This document shows positions 6,350 to 14,345 of a stretch of DNA of 39,716 nt, in pieces. This DNA is from CAZUVM01 sp964623885 (lineage in GTDB: Bacteria; Verrucomicrobiota; Verrucomicrobiia; Limisphaerales; UBA8199), in assembly GCA_964623885.1 (NCBI GenBank), contig CAZUVM010000134.1:1-39716 (forward strand), in the 5' to 3' direction. The notes below the pieces were generated by a model. The model made no database searches, was not told where the DNA came from, and saw nothing but the letters and a program-made list of their open reading frames with translations. A program made the translations under genes and the position numbers. Each line of letters opens with the position of its first letter. Position 1 is the first letter of the stretch.

Positions 6350-9300
6350 TCAGGATTCTTCCGCGGGCGCGTTTTCGGCCGGTTCGCCCGCGTTGTCCGG
6401 CTCGCGCAATCGGGTCTGCACTAAAAGCACATCCTCGAGCACGGCGGCCGCGAGTTTCTTCTGTTCCTCGCCCATCTCGAGTTCGAGGAGACTGCGAGCC
6501 GAATTGGCCAGGCTATCCACCGGTTCGCGGACCTGGCGCCGCAAATTGGCGCGCAAAGCGCGGGCCGCCTGGGCGGCGTCCACGGCACTATGGCGAACGT
6601 GAGCGAGTTGAGCTTCCTTGCGGTTGCGCTCGACCTGCTCGTGCTGGAGCATGGACTGGAGCTTGGAGAACTCGAGGTCACGTTCCGAGCTGTCACCGGC
6701 TTTGCGTTGAATGGCGTCGAGAGCCTCGCTCAGGCGCAGGCGTTCGGCCTTTTCCTGCTGCAAGCGCGCTTCGCTTTCACGGAGGTTAGCGACGCTGGCT
6801 TCGAGCTTGCTTTGGAGCTCCTGGCGGCCGCTCTCGAATTTTTTGTTCGATTCTTCGAGGAAGGCAATATCCTTTTGGAGCTGAGCGGTGAGTTGTTTGG
6901 CTTTGTGCAATTGTTCCTCGGCCAGTAGCCGTTCGGCGCGATGCTGTTCGAGCTCGGAGGTTTTTTGCTCGAGGGCCTGGGTGGCCTGACGGGTTTGTTC
7001 TTCCAAAGTGTTGATGCGGGCCAGGTCATCCTGCTGCGTTTGCAAAGTGCGGGTCAGGTCGTGGTGCATGGTTTGGAGGCGCGTGTTGAGTTCGCCGGCG
7101 CGGTGCTCGCTGCGCTGGCGCTGGCCGCGTTCCTGGGCCAGCTCGGCGGTCGCCTTGGCGAGGGCGGCCACAGCCTGACGAAGCTGGAGCTCGACGTCGC
7201 TGTCGCCCGAGCCACCGGCGGCGGATTTCGCGGCCATTTCTTTCAACTGGGCGGCGGTTTGGACGCTGACTTTTTGCTCGGCGGCGAGTTTGTTGGCGAG
7301 ATCGTCACGCAATTGGCGGACGGTGGTCAGTTCCTGTTCCAATTGCGCGCAGCGGCTCTGGGCGTCCTGGTTGGCACTAGCGTTTTGCTGCCAGGCGGTA
7401 TTGGCGGCCTGCAGTTGCTGGAATTGGGCGGTGGTTTGGGCGGTGACTTTTTGCTCGGCAGCCAGTTTGCTGGCGAGGTCGTCACGCATTTGCTGGGCGG
7501 TGGCCAGTTCCTGTTCCAATTCCGCGCAACGCCCCTGGGCATTCTGGGAGGCATCCGCATGTTGTCGCCAGGCGTTATTCGCGGCATCCAATTGCTGGCG
7601 CAGTTCGGCTTCCACTTGCGGATTACCCTGCTGCTGGCCGCCATTGGCGTTCAAGCCTTCAAGGGCCTGGCGCAAAGTTGCGACTTCCTGTTCCAACTCG
7701 GCGCAGCGTGCCTGGGCGACCTGGGAAACGACGTTTTGCGGGCTGCCAGCCAGGTTGGCGTTGGCCTGTTGGGTGGCGGCGTTGGCATCGGCCAACTGCT
7801 GCTTCAGGGCCTCGATCGCCTGGTCTTTGCGATCCAACATGCCTTGGGTGCGGTGCAAGGCCATTTCGGCGGCACAGACCCGAGCAATGAGATCCTGGCG
7901 TGAATGGTTTTGGCCGTTTCCTGAGCCGTCGCCCGCGGGTGCATATTCCACTGGTACCTGAAGTTGTTCGTTCATATCTCGATCATTGTTAGGTATCGCC
8001 GCAGCCGGTTGCTCAGCTACGACAATATGGTTCTGTTGCAGTATTAAAGTGTTATTCGTGACCACCTGACTCGACTCGATTGGGACTACTAACGGGGCAG
8101 GGGTGGCCTGATCCACAGGGATTGCTTCCGGTTGCGCCATCGGTGCTTGCTCGACTGTGGACTCCGTGTTCATCGTCATGGCCACGACATTTACGTCGTT
8201 TTGGATCCAAACGATGGGACTTTCGGGCAATGCCTCCGGCTCTTGGACCTTCGGGTCAGGCGCCGGCACGCTGGATTGGACGGGAGGCGGCTTGGTCTCC
8301 GCTTTTCGGAAAATGGGTTGGTCATCCTCAATTGCCCAGTTCAGGGGCAGATGGTTGGCGGCTGGGGCAGCCGGAGCGACGGGTGGGGGCGCGGGAGCTG
8401 CCCGAGTCTCTGACCGCGCAGCCTGGGAAAACACCGTAAAACCATCGTCCAAGGGCAGTGCCACTGGTGCACTGGGCCGGGCGGCCGACGCCTTTTTCGC
8501 CGCGGGCGCAGCGGCCTCGGGCGGGGTAGGGAACTGCACTTCATTCAGGGCCTTCATCACTGTCTCGGCCACTAACAAGGCCTCGCGATCGAAGCGCCGG
8601 GCATCGGTTGGCAAATCGTCTGCAGTGGGTCTTTTAATGATCGATTCCGGCCCAAAAATCACGGGCGTTTTAGCATGGAACGGCAGCCGCCGGATTTCCT
8701 GCAGGCTCAACTGGTGTGCTTCCGGCAACAGCACGTTCACCACGATCAGATCCGTTCGGTTAAACGTCAGGTGTTCGCGCGCGCGCCCAGCGCTGTCGAA
8801 TCCAGTCGTGTTAAAACCCGTCCTGGTGAGCGCCTCTTTCAAAGCGAGGTTCGAAGGGGCAACCTCATCGAAAATGACCGCCGAGAAATGGATGAGCTTG
8901 TGTTCCTTGCCAGTTTTCTCGCCGGAGATCTTGCTCATGACCTCGACCGCGCGAGTGATGGTTTTTAAAGCCTGGTCGGTATAACCCTCTTTTTCTTTGC
9001 CCAGCAGCGTCAGGAACTCCGCGAGGGCTTTCGCCTGCCGCGCGAGGTTGGGCAAGTGCGCCGCCTCAGCGCAACTGGCGAACGAACGCACCCGGCTAAG
9101 CAGCTCAGAGCCGTTGGCTGCACGCATTTCATTCCCTTTGCATTTTGCGAGCAATTGTGACTGATGCCGGACGCCGGCGAGGATTTCGGCGATGGCCGGA
9201 CCCATGTCGTTGAAGATTTCGGGAGCTTCTTGTTCCTCAGCCGGCGTATTGGCCTGTTCCTGCCAGGGCCTGACGTTCGGGAAGGTGGTGGCGAAGATTT

Positions 9301-9712
9301 GGACCAACTCCTCGCGCGAAACGGTGTCTTTATCGAAGACGGTAACGTTCAGCGGCTGCAATTGCTTGCGGGTGCTGCGGCTGATCTTGTCCAGTTGGGT
9401 ATAAATATAGACGGGCTTGCGGCTGAAGCCCGGTTGCTTTCGTGCCGCCTGGATCAATTCCAATCCCGACAAGCCGCAAAGCTTAAGCTCGATCAGCAGG
9501 ATATCGGGATGGCAACTGCGAAGCTTGCCCAGGCCCAGATCGCCGTTGGAGGTAAAGTCCACCGCGAACCCCGCCAGACGCAGCCTCAGCAACAGAACGA
9601 GGCGGGTGAATCCATCACCCTCGACCAGAAGGATCCGCTTGTGTTTTGTCAGTGGCGACTTGGGAGCAGCCGGGTCTGACGTTGGTAACTTTTCGGTGAG
9701 AGTGGTGCTCAT
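6350..9712 (-). CDS. Double pseudo-receiver coiled-coil protein (1120 aa)
   Basis: Start taken at the internal ATG 9712 (MSTTLTEKLPTSDP); the frame extends 14 codons further. Domains: a receiver-like domain (about 24-135, KRILLVEGDGFTRL, then DILLIELKLCGLSGLELI) in which the phospho-acceptor Asp is replaced by Glu75, while Thr105 and Lys128 appear kept; a helical, Hpt-like stretch without the usual His-x-x-Lys (about 150-270); a second receiver-like domain (about 278-395) with FDEVAPSN but Asn326 at the acceptor position (DLIVVNVLLPEA); a long Pro/Ala-rich linker (about 400-600); and an Ala/Gln/Glu-rich coiled coil (about 600-1095). The coil contains a 59-residue unit repeated at least twice in tandem, with a third partial copy. 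It lacks a kinase or membrane segment. Both receivers look non-phosphorylatable, so a scaffold or polar-organiser role is plausible; its gene precedes a cyclase gene. Confidence 0.8.
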   Translation of the reverse strand: MSTTLTEKLPTSDPAAPKSPLTKHKRILLVEGDGFTRLVLLLRLRLAGFAVDFTSNGDLGLGKLRSCHPDILLIELKLCGLSGLELIQAARKQPGFSRKPVYIYTQLDKISRSTRKQLQPLNVTVFDKDTVSREELVQIFATTFPNVRPWQEQANTPAEEQEAPEIFNDMGPAIAEILAGVRHQSQLLAKCKGNEMRAANGSELLSRVRSFASCAEAAHLPNLARQAKALAEFLTLLGKEKEGYTDQALKTITRAVEVMSKISGEKTGKEHKLIHFSAVIFDEVAPSNLALKEALTRTGFNTTGFDSAGRAREHLTFNRTDLIVVNVLLPEAHQLSLQEIRRLPFHAKTPVIFGPESIIKRPTADDLPTDARRFDREALLVAETVMKALNEVQFPTPPEAAAPAAKKASAARPSAPVALPLDDGFTVFSQAARSETRAAPAPPPVAPAAPAANHLPLNWAIEDDQPIFRKAETKPPPVQSSVPAPDPKVQEPEALPESPIVWIQNDVNVVAMTMNTESTVEQAPMAQPEAIPVDQATPAPLVVPIESSQVVTNNTLILQQNHIVVAEQPAAAIPNNDRDMNEQLQVPVEYAPAGDGSGNGQNHSRQDLIARVCAAEMALHRTQGMLDRKDQAIEALKQQLADANAATQQANANLAGSPQNVVSQVAQARCAELEQEVATLRQALEGLNANGGQQQGNPQVEAELRQQLDAANNAWRQHADASQNAQGRCAELEQELATAQQMRDDLASKLAAEQKVTAQTTAQFQQLQAANTAWQQNASANQDAQSRCAQLEQELTTVRQLRDDLANKLAAEQKVSVQTAAQLKEMAAKSAAGGSGDSDVELQLRQAVAALAKATAELAQERGQRQRSEHRAGELNTRLQTMHHDLTRTLQTQQDDLARINTLEEQTRQATQALEQKTSELEQHRAERLLAEEQLHKAKQLTAQLQKDIAFLEESNKKFESGRQELQSKLEASVANLRESEARLQQEKAERLRLSEALDAIQRKAGDSSERDLEFSKLQSMLQHEQVERNRKEAQLAHVRHSAVDAAQAARALRANLRRQVREPVDSLANSARSLLELEMGEEQKKLAAAVLEDVLLVQTRLREPDNAGEPAENAPAEES
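7322..7675 (-). repeat. 177-bp in-frame tandem repeat in coiled-coil gene
   Basis: Two adjacent copies are offset by exactly 177 bp (for example GGCCAGTTCCTGTTCCAAT at 7502 corresponds to 7325), encoding 59-residue units of the type ANxAWxQxAxAxQxAQxRCA followed by LEQELxTxxQxRDDLAxKLA and AEQK. A third, partial copy (ARCAELEQEVATL) lies at about 7676-7714. The length being a multiple of three keeps the heptad frame. Confidence 0.75.
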
Positions 9713-10052
9713 GTGTGACGTTACTGCACCACGATGGTGCCTCGAAGTTTCCAATCTCGCGCAGTAAGCAAACCAATGACTCTACCCTCCGACCCGTGAG
9801 TGCGCTGCGGCCAGCAATCTGTCGGTCCAAGACCTTGCATATAAGCTCCCTTGGGACCAAGCAGGAAGCACACCAAGCACCACAAAAGGCGTTGCTGCGA
9901 AGTGATTTCGTTGGTCGTTGCCCAAGCTGTTCCCGTACAGGGCGTTACCAACTAGAGCCATGCTGATTGTGATAAGCCAAACGCACCGGCGAAACCAAGG
10001 TCGCTGCCAACATTCTCATTGTTGGACACTCAGGTAAAAGCCCTCTTGGTCC
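9713..10052. other. Intergenic region, nothing firmly assigned
   Basis: Between the GH28 stop and the pseudo-receiver gene start, both on the minus strand. A 59-codon open frame on the minus strand (9782-9961, MALVGNALYGNSLGNDQRNH) has protein-like composition, but no ribosome site or recognised family, so it is not called as a gene. The promoter of the pseudo-receiver/cyclase unit should lie here; no clear -35/-10 was recognised. Confidence 0.4.
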
Positions 10053-11435
10053 TTAAAATTGGCGCACCTCGGCGTTCTCCAACAAAAGCGGTTCACCTTG
10101 GCGAACGGCGATAGCAGAGTTCGTAATCGTCATGCCGCGCGCATTGCGAATCTTCAAACCCGTCTCGGACGAGATTCGCACGTTTTCCAGTACAACGTCT
10201 TCAATACGACTCTCCGGTAAGCCGAGGATCACCGCGGCGCCTTTAGGGCAGGTGGCGACGAGATTTTGGATGTGGATGTTCCGGTATTTGGGTGTGCCGG
10301 GACTGACTTCCTGAGCCCTGTCCTGGTCCGGAACCTTGGGCTGGACCGGGTCGCCCTGCGAATTATTCATGTAATAGCAGGTGAACGTAATTGCGGGGTT
10401 CACGTTGCTCATAGTGATATCCGAATAGGTGAGGTTTTCGACCAAACCGCCTTTGCCGCGCTGTGATTTAATCCGCAGCCCGTTTTCAGTGTCCTGAAAG
10501 GTGCAATTCCGAACGGTGACGTTGCGAACGCCGCCGCTGGTTTCGCTGCCAATCGAGACTCCGTGGCCGTGGAGGAAGGTGCAATCGGTGACCGTGATGT
10601 CTTCGCAGGCGAACTCACGGCCCGGGACCTTATGACCGGACTTGATGGCGACGTTGTCATCGCCGACATCGATGCGGCAGCGGGTGATGAGGACGCGACG
10701 GCTGGCGCTCGGATCGATGGCGTCGGTATTGGGTGAACCGGCAGGAGCGGTGATGGTCACGTTTGTAATCAGAACGTCTTCGCACTCGGCTGGAACAAAA
10801 TGGAACTTGGGCGAGTTCTGGAGTGTCACATCGCGCAGCACTACATTTCGGCAGCGCGTCAGCACGATGAGATTGGGGCGGGGCAGGGTATAGCCCGGAG
10901 TCTTGCGGCGGGCCAGTTCCGCCGGTTCCCACCATTTGGCGCCGGAACCATCGATGGTTCCCGGGCCCGCAATGGTGACATCATTCAAATCCCTGCCTTC
11001 TATGAAGGGGACAAAAGTGTTTGTTCGTTGAGTGGCGAAATCGGCGGGATCGTCGGTGGCCAGCAATTTGGCGCCGGAATCCAAACGGAGTGTGATGTGG
11101 CTCTGGAGGTGAATTGGTTTGCTAAGGTAAGTGCCTTTGTCGAGGTGCACGGTGCCGCCGCCGGCTTTGCCGCAACCGTCGATTGCGCTTTGAATGGCGG
11201 TGGTGTCCAGGGTTTGGCCGTCGCCTTTGGCGCCGAATTGACGCACGTCAAAGACCTGTGGTGAAGTGGCCGCCTGGGCAGCAATGACCGGGCTGAGGAC
11301 TAGTGCTACAAGACCAGAAATGGACGCAGATGAACACAGATTTGCTCCGCTAGTAAAACGACGCTGGCGAATTGTGGATTCATCGTTCAGAGAGGGTGGC
11401 ACCCATGTTAGAAATCGTGATTGTGGTATTTTCAT
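10053..11435 (-). CDS. GH28 family polygalacturonase-like enzyme (A)
   Basis: A right-handed beta-helix glycoside hydrolase of family 28, hydrolysing alpha-1,4-galacturonide bonds in pectin. Seen: QVFDVRQFGAKGDGQTLDTT at the N-cap, the N-T-D motif (GSPNTDAIDPS), the DD motif (DVGDDNVAIKSG), the G-H-G motif (HGHGVSIGSETSGG) and the R-I-K motif (GLRIKS), so the active site is complete. The start is doubtful. The frame runs to 11531, but codons before 11435 are encoded by a palindromic repeat, and 11313-11343 is a dispersed CACAGATG repeat. ATG 11435 is given. A hydrophobic export stretch (ISGLVALVLSPVIAAQA) precedes the mature domain, after QRRFTSG, which is faintly Tat-like. It lies about 110 bp downstream of GH28 B on the same strand. 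Confidence 0.88.
   Translation of the reverse strand: MKIPQSRFLTWVPPSLNDESTIRQRRFTSGANLCSSASISGLVALVLSPVIAAQAATSPQVFDVRQFGAKGDGQTLDTTAIQSAIDGCGKAGGGTVHLDKGTYLSKPIHLQSHITLRLDSGAKLLATDDPADFATQRTNTFVPFIEGRDLNDVTIAGPGTIDGSGAKWWEPAELARRKTPGYTLPRPNLIVLTRCRNVVLRDVTLQNSPKFHFVPAECEDVLITNVTITAPAGSPNTDAIDPSASRRVLITRCRIDVGDDNVAIKSGHKVPGREFACEDITVTDCTFLHGHGVSIGSETSGGVRNVTVRNCTFQDTENGLRIKSQRGKGGLVENLTYSDITMSNVNPAITFTCYYMNNSQGDPVQPKVPDQDRAQEVSPGTPKYRNIHIQNLVATCPKGAAVILGLPESRIEDVVLENVRISSETGLKIRNARGMTITNSAIAVRQGEPLLLENAEVRQF
11313..11343 (+). repeat. CACAGATG repeat inside GH28 A N-terminal coding region (copy 2)
   Basis: Matches the array at 4509-4539 at 28 of 31 aligned positions. On the minus strand it encodes NLCSSASIS just ahead of the hydrophobic export segment. 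A further CCACAGATG string occurs at 11433-11441 on the minus strand and contains the ATG used as start. Confidence 0.7.
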
Positions 11436-11491
11436 CTGTGGTATCTGGGTTCGTTCGCCGTTGAATTGAAAGCTGCAGGCAACAGGGGGAA

Positions 11492-11531
11492 ATTGCCGCT
11501 GCTGCGAGCGGGGACTCGCAGTCCGCAGCAT
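11492..11531 (-). repeat. GCGAGC...CCGCTCGCAGCAGC palindrome, copy 1
   Basis: On the minus strand this reads ATGCTGCGGACTGCGAGTCC followed by CCGCTCGCAGCAGCGGC. It resembles 37933-37964 and, more loosely, 36948-36972. It supplies the first ATG and roughly 13 codons of the longest possible GH28 A frame, which argues that the real start is further downstream. Confidence 0.6.
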
Positions 11532-11546
11532 TTTTTAAAGGTGGTC

Positions 11547-13466
11547 TTAGGGATACGCAAGGCGCAGGAATACGCTCCCGCTTGCCGGGTCTGCGGGGAG
11601 CGCAATGTGATTAGTTTGTCGGGAACCGGCAACGGTGATCCAATTGCTGCTTAAACCCTGACCGGCGGCGTTGGTCTGGCACTGCAACTGCCAGCCAATA
11701 TGGTCCGCCGGCCAAGTTAAACCCAACTGGCCTGAACTCACCTGCAGTTGGAGCGACACGGGCGTCAAAGAGGAGAGAGGGTGAAGGATGAGATTCACCT
11801 GGCCGATAGTGTTGGTGTCCAGCGCGCAATTGAATCCGAAAGGTGTGGTTCCCAGGGCTACCTGGCCCCAGTTAAGATTTTGATTATAGGTAAAAAGCGT
11901 GTAGGTGCCGATGCCAATGCCCGGGCCGGCGCTGACATTCAAGGTTCCGGCCAGCGCGAGCGTGCCTCCCACGGCGATAGTCGCCGGATCTGCACCCGCT
12001 TCAAAATTGATCACGCTGTCGGATGATAAATTGAGGTCATTGCTGATTGCCAGGGTGCATCCACTGACGGTGATCGGATTTGCCCCCAAAGCCGTAGGGT
12101 CGCTCAGAGAGGCAGGTGCGCGGTATAATGCCACCGAATTGTCGCCTGGCATTCCAGCCAGGGTGATTTGGCCGGCTCCGCTGGTGGCGTTGCTAAAAGT
12201 CACGCCGGTATTATATAGCGTCAGCGTTTTGGCGCTCGACGGGACGGAGAATTGGGAGTCGAGCACGCGTACATCATAGGCATTGTACAGGTCGAAAGTC
12301 TTCGGTGCCGAAATGTTGATTTTCGCCATGGTTACATTAGTCACGGGCATTTCAGTACGTCCCCAGATAATTCCGGCGGTGCCTCCGGCGGAAACCGTCG
12401 CAGTCACATTACTCATCAGCACGTTTCGCCAAATGGGAGTGGTGCCTGAGACAGCAGCAACAGTTTCGCCCGCTGCGGTCGCAGGCGAGATGTTATTCGG
12501 GGTGCCGACCTGGTTGTAGTAACTGTAAATGACAATCGGGAGACCGATGTTGGTCATCCCCAGGTTTAAGTAACTGATGTTTTGCACCAAACCGCCGCGG
12601 TCGTTATCGGACTTCATGCGAATGCCATTGTCAGTGCCGTTGAAAGTGCAATTGATGACGGTTACATTCGACACTCCGCCAGCCGTATTGCTGCCGATTG
12701 AAATTCCGTGACCATTACCACAGGTGCAGTTAGTGATCAGGATATCCGCGGTTACTGACGAGCTGCTGCCTAAGGCCACATTGTCGTCGCCGACATCGAG
12801 ATAGCAGTTTTGGATTAGGCAATTGGTTTCGGCCAGGTCCATGGCGTCGGTATTGTGGGACGGGTTGATCGGGTCGGAGGATGACGGAGCGCTGAAGGTA
12901 GCATCCTGGATTGTAACATTTCCGCCGCGGCCCTTGATAACCAGATTCTGGGCCGGGGCATTCAGGAATGTGATGCCCTGGATCAGGACGCGAGCGCAGG
13001 ACGAGAGGTTCACCAAATAGGGCCGGGAATTGGTCTTATAGCCGGGCCACCAATCAGCGCCTTGGCCATCCATCGTTCCGGCGCCGCTGATCTCGACGTC
13101 ATGCAGACTGGAACCATTAATGAAGTTCGGAGGCGAGGTTCCACCGGGATACCGGCCATAAGGCAGAGCGCGCAGCATTGCCCCCTGGTCGAGTTGCAGG
13201 TTAACGCTGCTGGCCAGCGTCAAAGGCCCGCTGAGAAATGTTCCCGCCGTGATCTCGACAGTGCCGCCGTGCAGAGAGCTGGCAGAAGCCGCGTTGATTG
13301 CATTCTGGATAGCTGCGGTGTTGGTTGTGACCCCATTACCTACCGCGCCATAGTTCGTAACATAAAAGACCTGATTCGGGATTACCGGCATCGCCGGCGC
13401 GGCGAAGCCGAGATCGAAAGCGGCGCCTGTTGCCAAACTCGAGAGGAGCCAGAAGGACAGGCGCAA
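11547..13466 (-). CDS. GH28 family polygalacturonase-like enzyme with C-terminal extension (B)
   Basis: A 639-residue secreted enzyme. The start is a TTG at 13466, giving a good signal peptide (MRLSFWLLSSLATGAAFDLG, cleavage near APA); no in-frame ATG lies upstream near the gene. The beta-helix domain (about 30-450) carries N-T-D (PSHNTDAMDL), DD (DVGDDNVALGSS), G-H-G (GNGHGISIGSNTAGG) and R-M-K (GIRMKSD) motifs, so the GH28 site is conserved with Met replacing Ile in the last. A beta-rich stretch (about 450-565) resembles autotransporter-type repeats (GTLALAGTLNVSAGPGIG), and the last 65 residues form the C-terminal module (LGLTWPADHIGWQLQ to VFLRLAYP) seen in other secreted proteins here. 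It starts 19 nt after the stop of the PEP-CTERM gene, so they are probably co-transcribed. Confidence 0.88.
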   Translation of the reverse strand: MRLSFWLLSSLATGAAFDLGFAAPAMPVIPNQVFYVTNYGAVGNGVTTNTAAIQNAINAASASSLHGGTVEITAGTFLSGPLTLASSVNLQLDQGAMLRALPYGRYPGGTSPPNFINGSSLHDVEISGAGTMDGQGADWWPGYKTNSRPYLVNLSSCARVLIQGITFLNAPAQNLVIKGRGGNVTIQDATFSAPSSSDPINPSHNTDAMDLAETNCLIQNCYLDVGDDNVALGSSSSVTADILITNCTCGNGHGISIGSNTAGGVSNVTVINCTFNGTDNGIRMKSDNDRGGLVQNISYLNLGMTNIGLPIVIYSYYNQVGTPNNISPATAAGETVAAVSGTTPIWRNVLMSNVTATVSAGGTAGIIWGRTEMPVTNVTMAKINISAPKTFDLYNAYDVRVLDSQFSVPSSAKTLTLYNTGVTFSNATSGAGQITLAGMPGDNSVALYRAPASLSDPTALGANPITVSGCTLAISNDLNLSSDSVINFEAGADPATIAVGGTLALAGTLNVSAGPGIGIGTYTLFTYNQNLNWGQVALGTTPFGFNCALDTNTIGQVNLILHPLSSLTPVSLQLQVSSGQLGLTWPADHIGWQLQCQTNAAGQGLSSNWITVAGSRQTNHIALPADPASGSVFLRLAYP

Positions 13467-13485
13467 GTTCAGAGGCCGGATAGGA

Positions 13486-14316
13486 TCAGCGGCGTCTCCG
13501 CCGGGCTAAGCCGGTGACGGCAAGACCCAGAACGGCGATGGCGCAAGTGGACGGTTCGGGAACGGCGATCGGTGTGACGGACGCCCAGGTGTCGCCAACG
13601 CGCAAGGTATCGAACTGCCAAACACCCGCCGTGGCACTGCTTTGTGCCTTGAACCCGACCAGCAGCAAATCCGAAGCTTCCGTCCCGCCAGCTCCAACTG
13701 TTACGTCGGCGGCCGGTTCAGTTCCCCCGGGAGCCGGGTTCACATAGAGGCTGATCGTTCCTCCCGAGCCGAATGTGTATTTCACGACGAAAAAATTGAC
13801 GGTGTTCAATGTGAATGCCGCGTTGGCCGAGGCGTAGGTGGCACCCGACCCAATCCCGTTGTGCCGCACGCCGACCTTATAGGTTGAGCCAGCCGTTTGC
13901 TGACCGACGTACACGGCCAGAGGATCAGTGCCGCCGTTGGGACCGGCTGCTCCGGTGGGCAGAAGCGAGGTCAGATAATTATTGCCGGTCGGCAAAGTCG
14001 TTGCCTCGGCGAGAAAGGAGTAGTAAACGCTCCCACTGGTGATGGCGGTAGAAGTAAACGATACGGTCATTGATCCGGCAGTGCCGCCGGACGTAACAGA
14101 CACGTCATTGCCGGGATTGGTTGCGTCGGCCAGCCCGGAGTAAGCCAGGTTTGCGTTGCCGACGGTCAGTCCGGATGCGCCGCCCACCCAGGAGCCATTG
14201 CCGCCGAGTGCGCCCGAAGAATAGTTGAAGCCTTCTTCAAAAAAGAGGGTTGCGTTTGCGGTCTGCAGGAGGAAGCCTGCGAGACTAAGGGGGACGAGGG
14301 CTCGATTCAGGGTCAT
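13486..14316 (-). CDS. PEP-CTERM sorting domain protein
   Basis: A 276-residue secreted protein: signal peptide (MTLNRALVPLSLAGFLLQTA, cleavage near ANA), then a beta-sandwich-like body starting LFFEEGFNYSSGALGGNGSW, typical of LamG-like proteins in this phylum, then a PEP-CTERM tail. The tail has VPEPS at about 252-256, a hydrophobic helix (CAIAVLGLAVTGLA) and RRRRR at the very end. In the established model, the exosortase system cuts and anchors such proteins at the envelope or in the extracellular matrix. No exosortase gene is in the window. The gene lies between a pseudopilin-like gene (29 bp upstream) and GH28 B, all on the minus strand, so the product may act in pectin handling. Its ligand is unknown. 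Confidence 0.88.
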   Translation of the reverse strand: MTLNRALVPLSLAGFLLQTANATLFFEEGFNYSSGALGGNGSWVGGASGLTVGNANLAYSGLADATNPGNDVSVTSGGTAGSMTVSFTSTAITSGSVYYSFLAEATTLPTGNNYLTSLLPTGAAGPNGGTDPLAVYVGQQTAGSTYKVGVRHNGIGSGATYASANAAFTLNTVNFFVVKYTFGSGGTISLYVNPAPGGTEPAADVTVGAGGTEASDLLLVGFKAQSSATAGVWQFDTLRVGDTWASVTPIAVPEPSTCAIAVLGLAVTGLARRRRR

Positions 14317-14345
14317 AGGGTTCTTGGGGTGGTTGTGTGTTCTGA

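Noticed and set aside
6199..8984. Long plus-strand open frames (for example 6941-7903, 8157-8984, 6199-6789) opposite the coiled-coil gene
   Set aside because: They mirror the GC-rich, repeat-built coding sequence on the minus strand, lack recognisable domains, and show Leu/Gly-rich translations typical of antisense of Gln/Ala/Glu coils.
9782..9961. 59-codon minus-strand frame MALVGNALYGNSLGNDQRNH
   Set aside because: Composition is acceptable, but there is no family match, ribosome site or neighbour logic; mentioned only in the intergenic entry.
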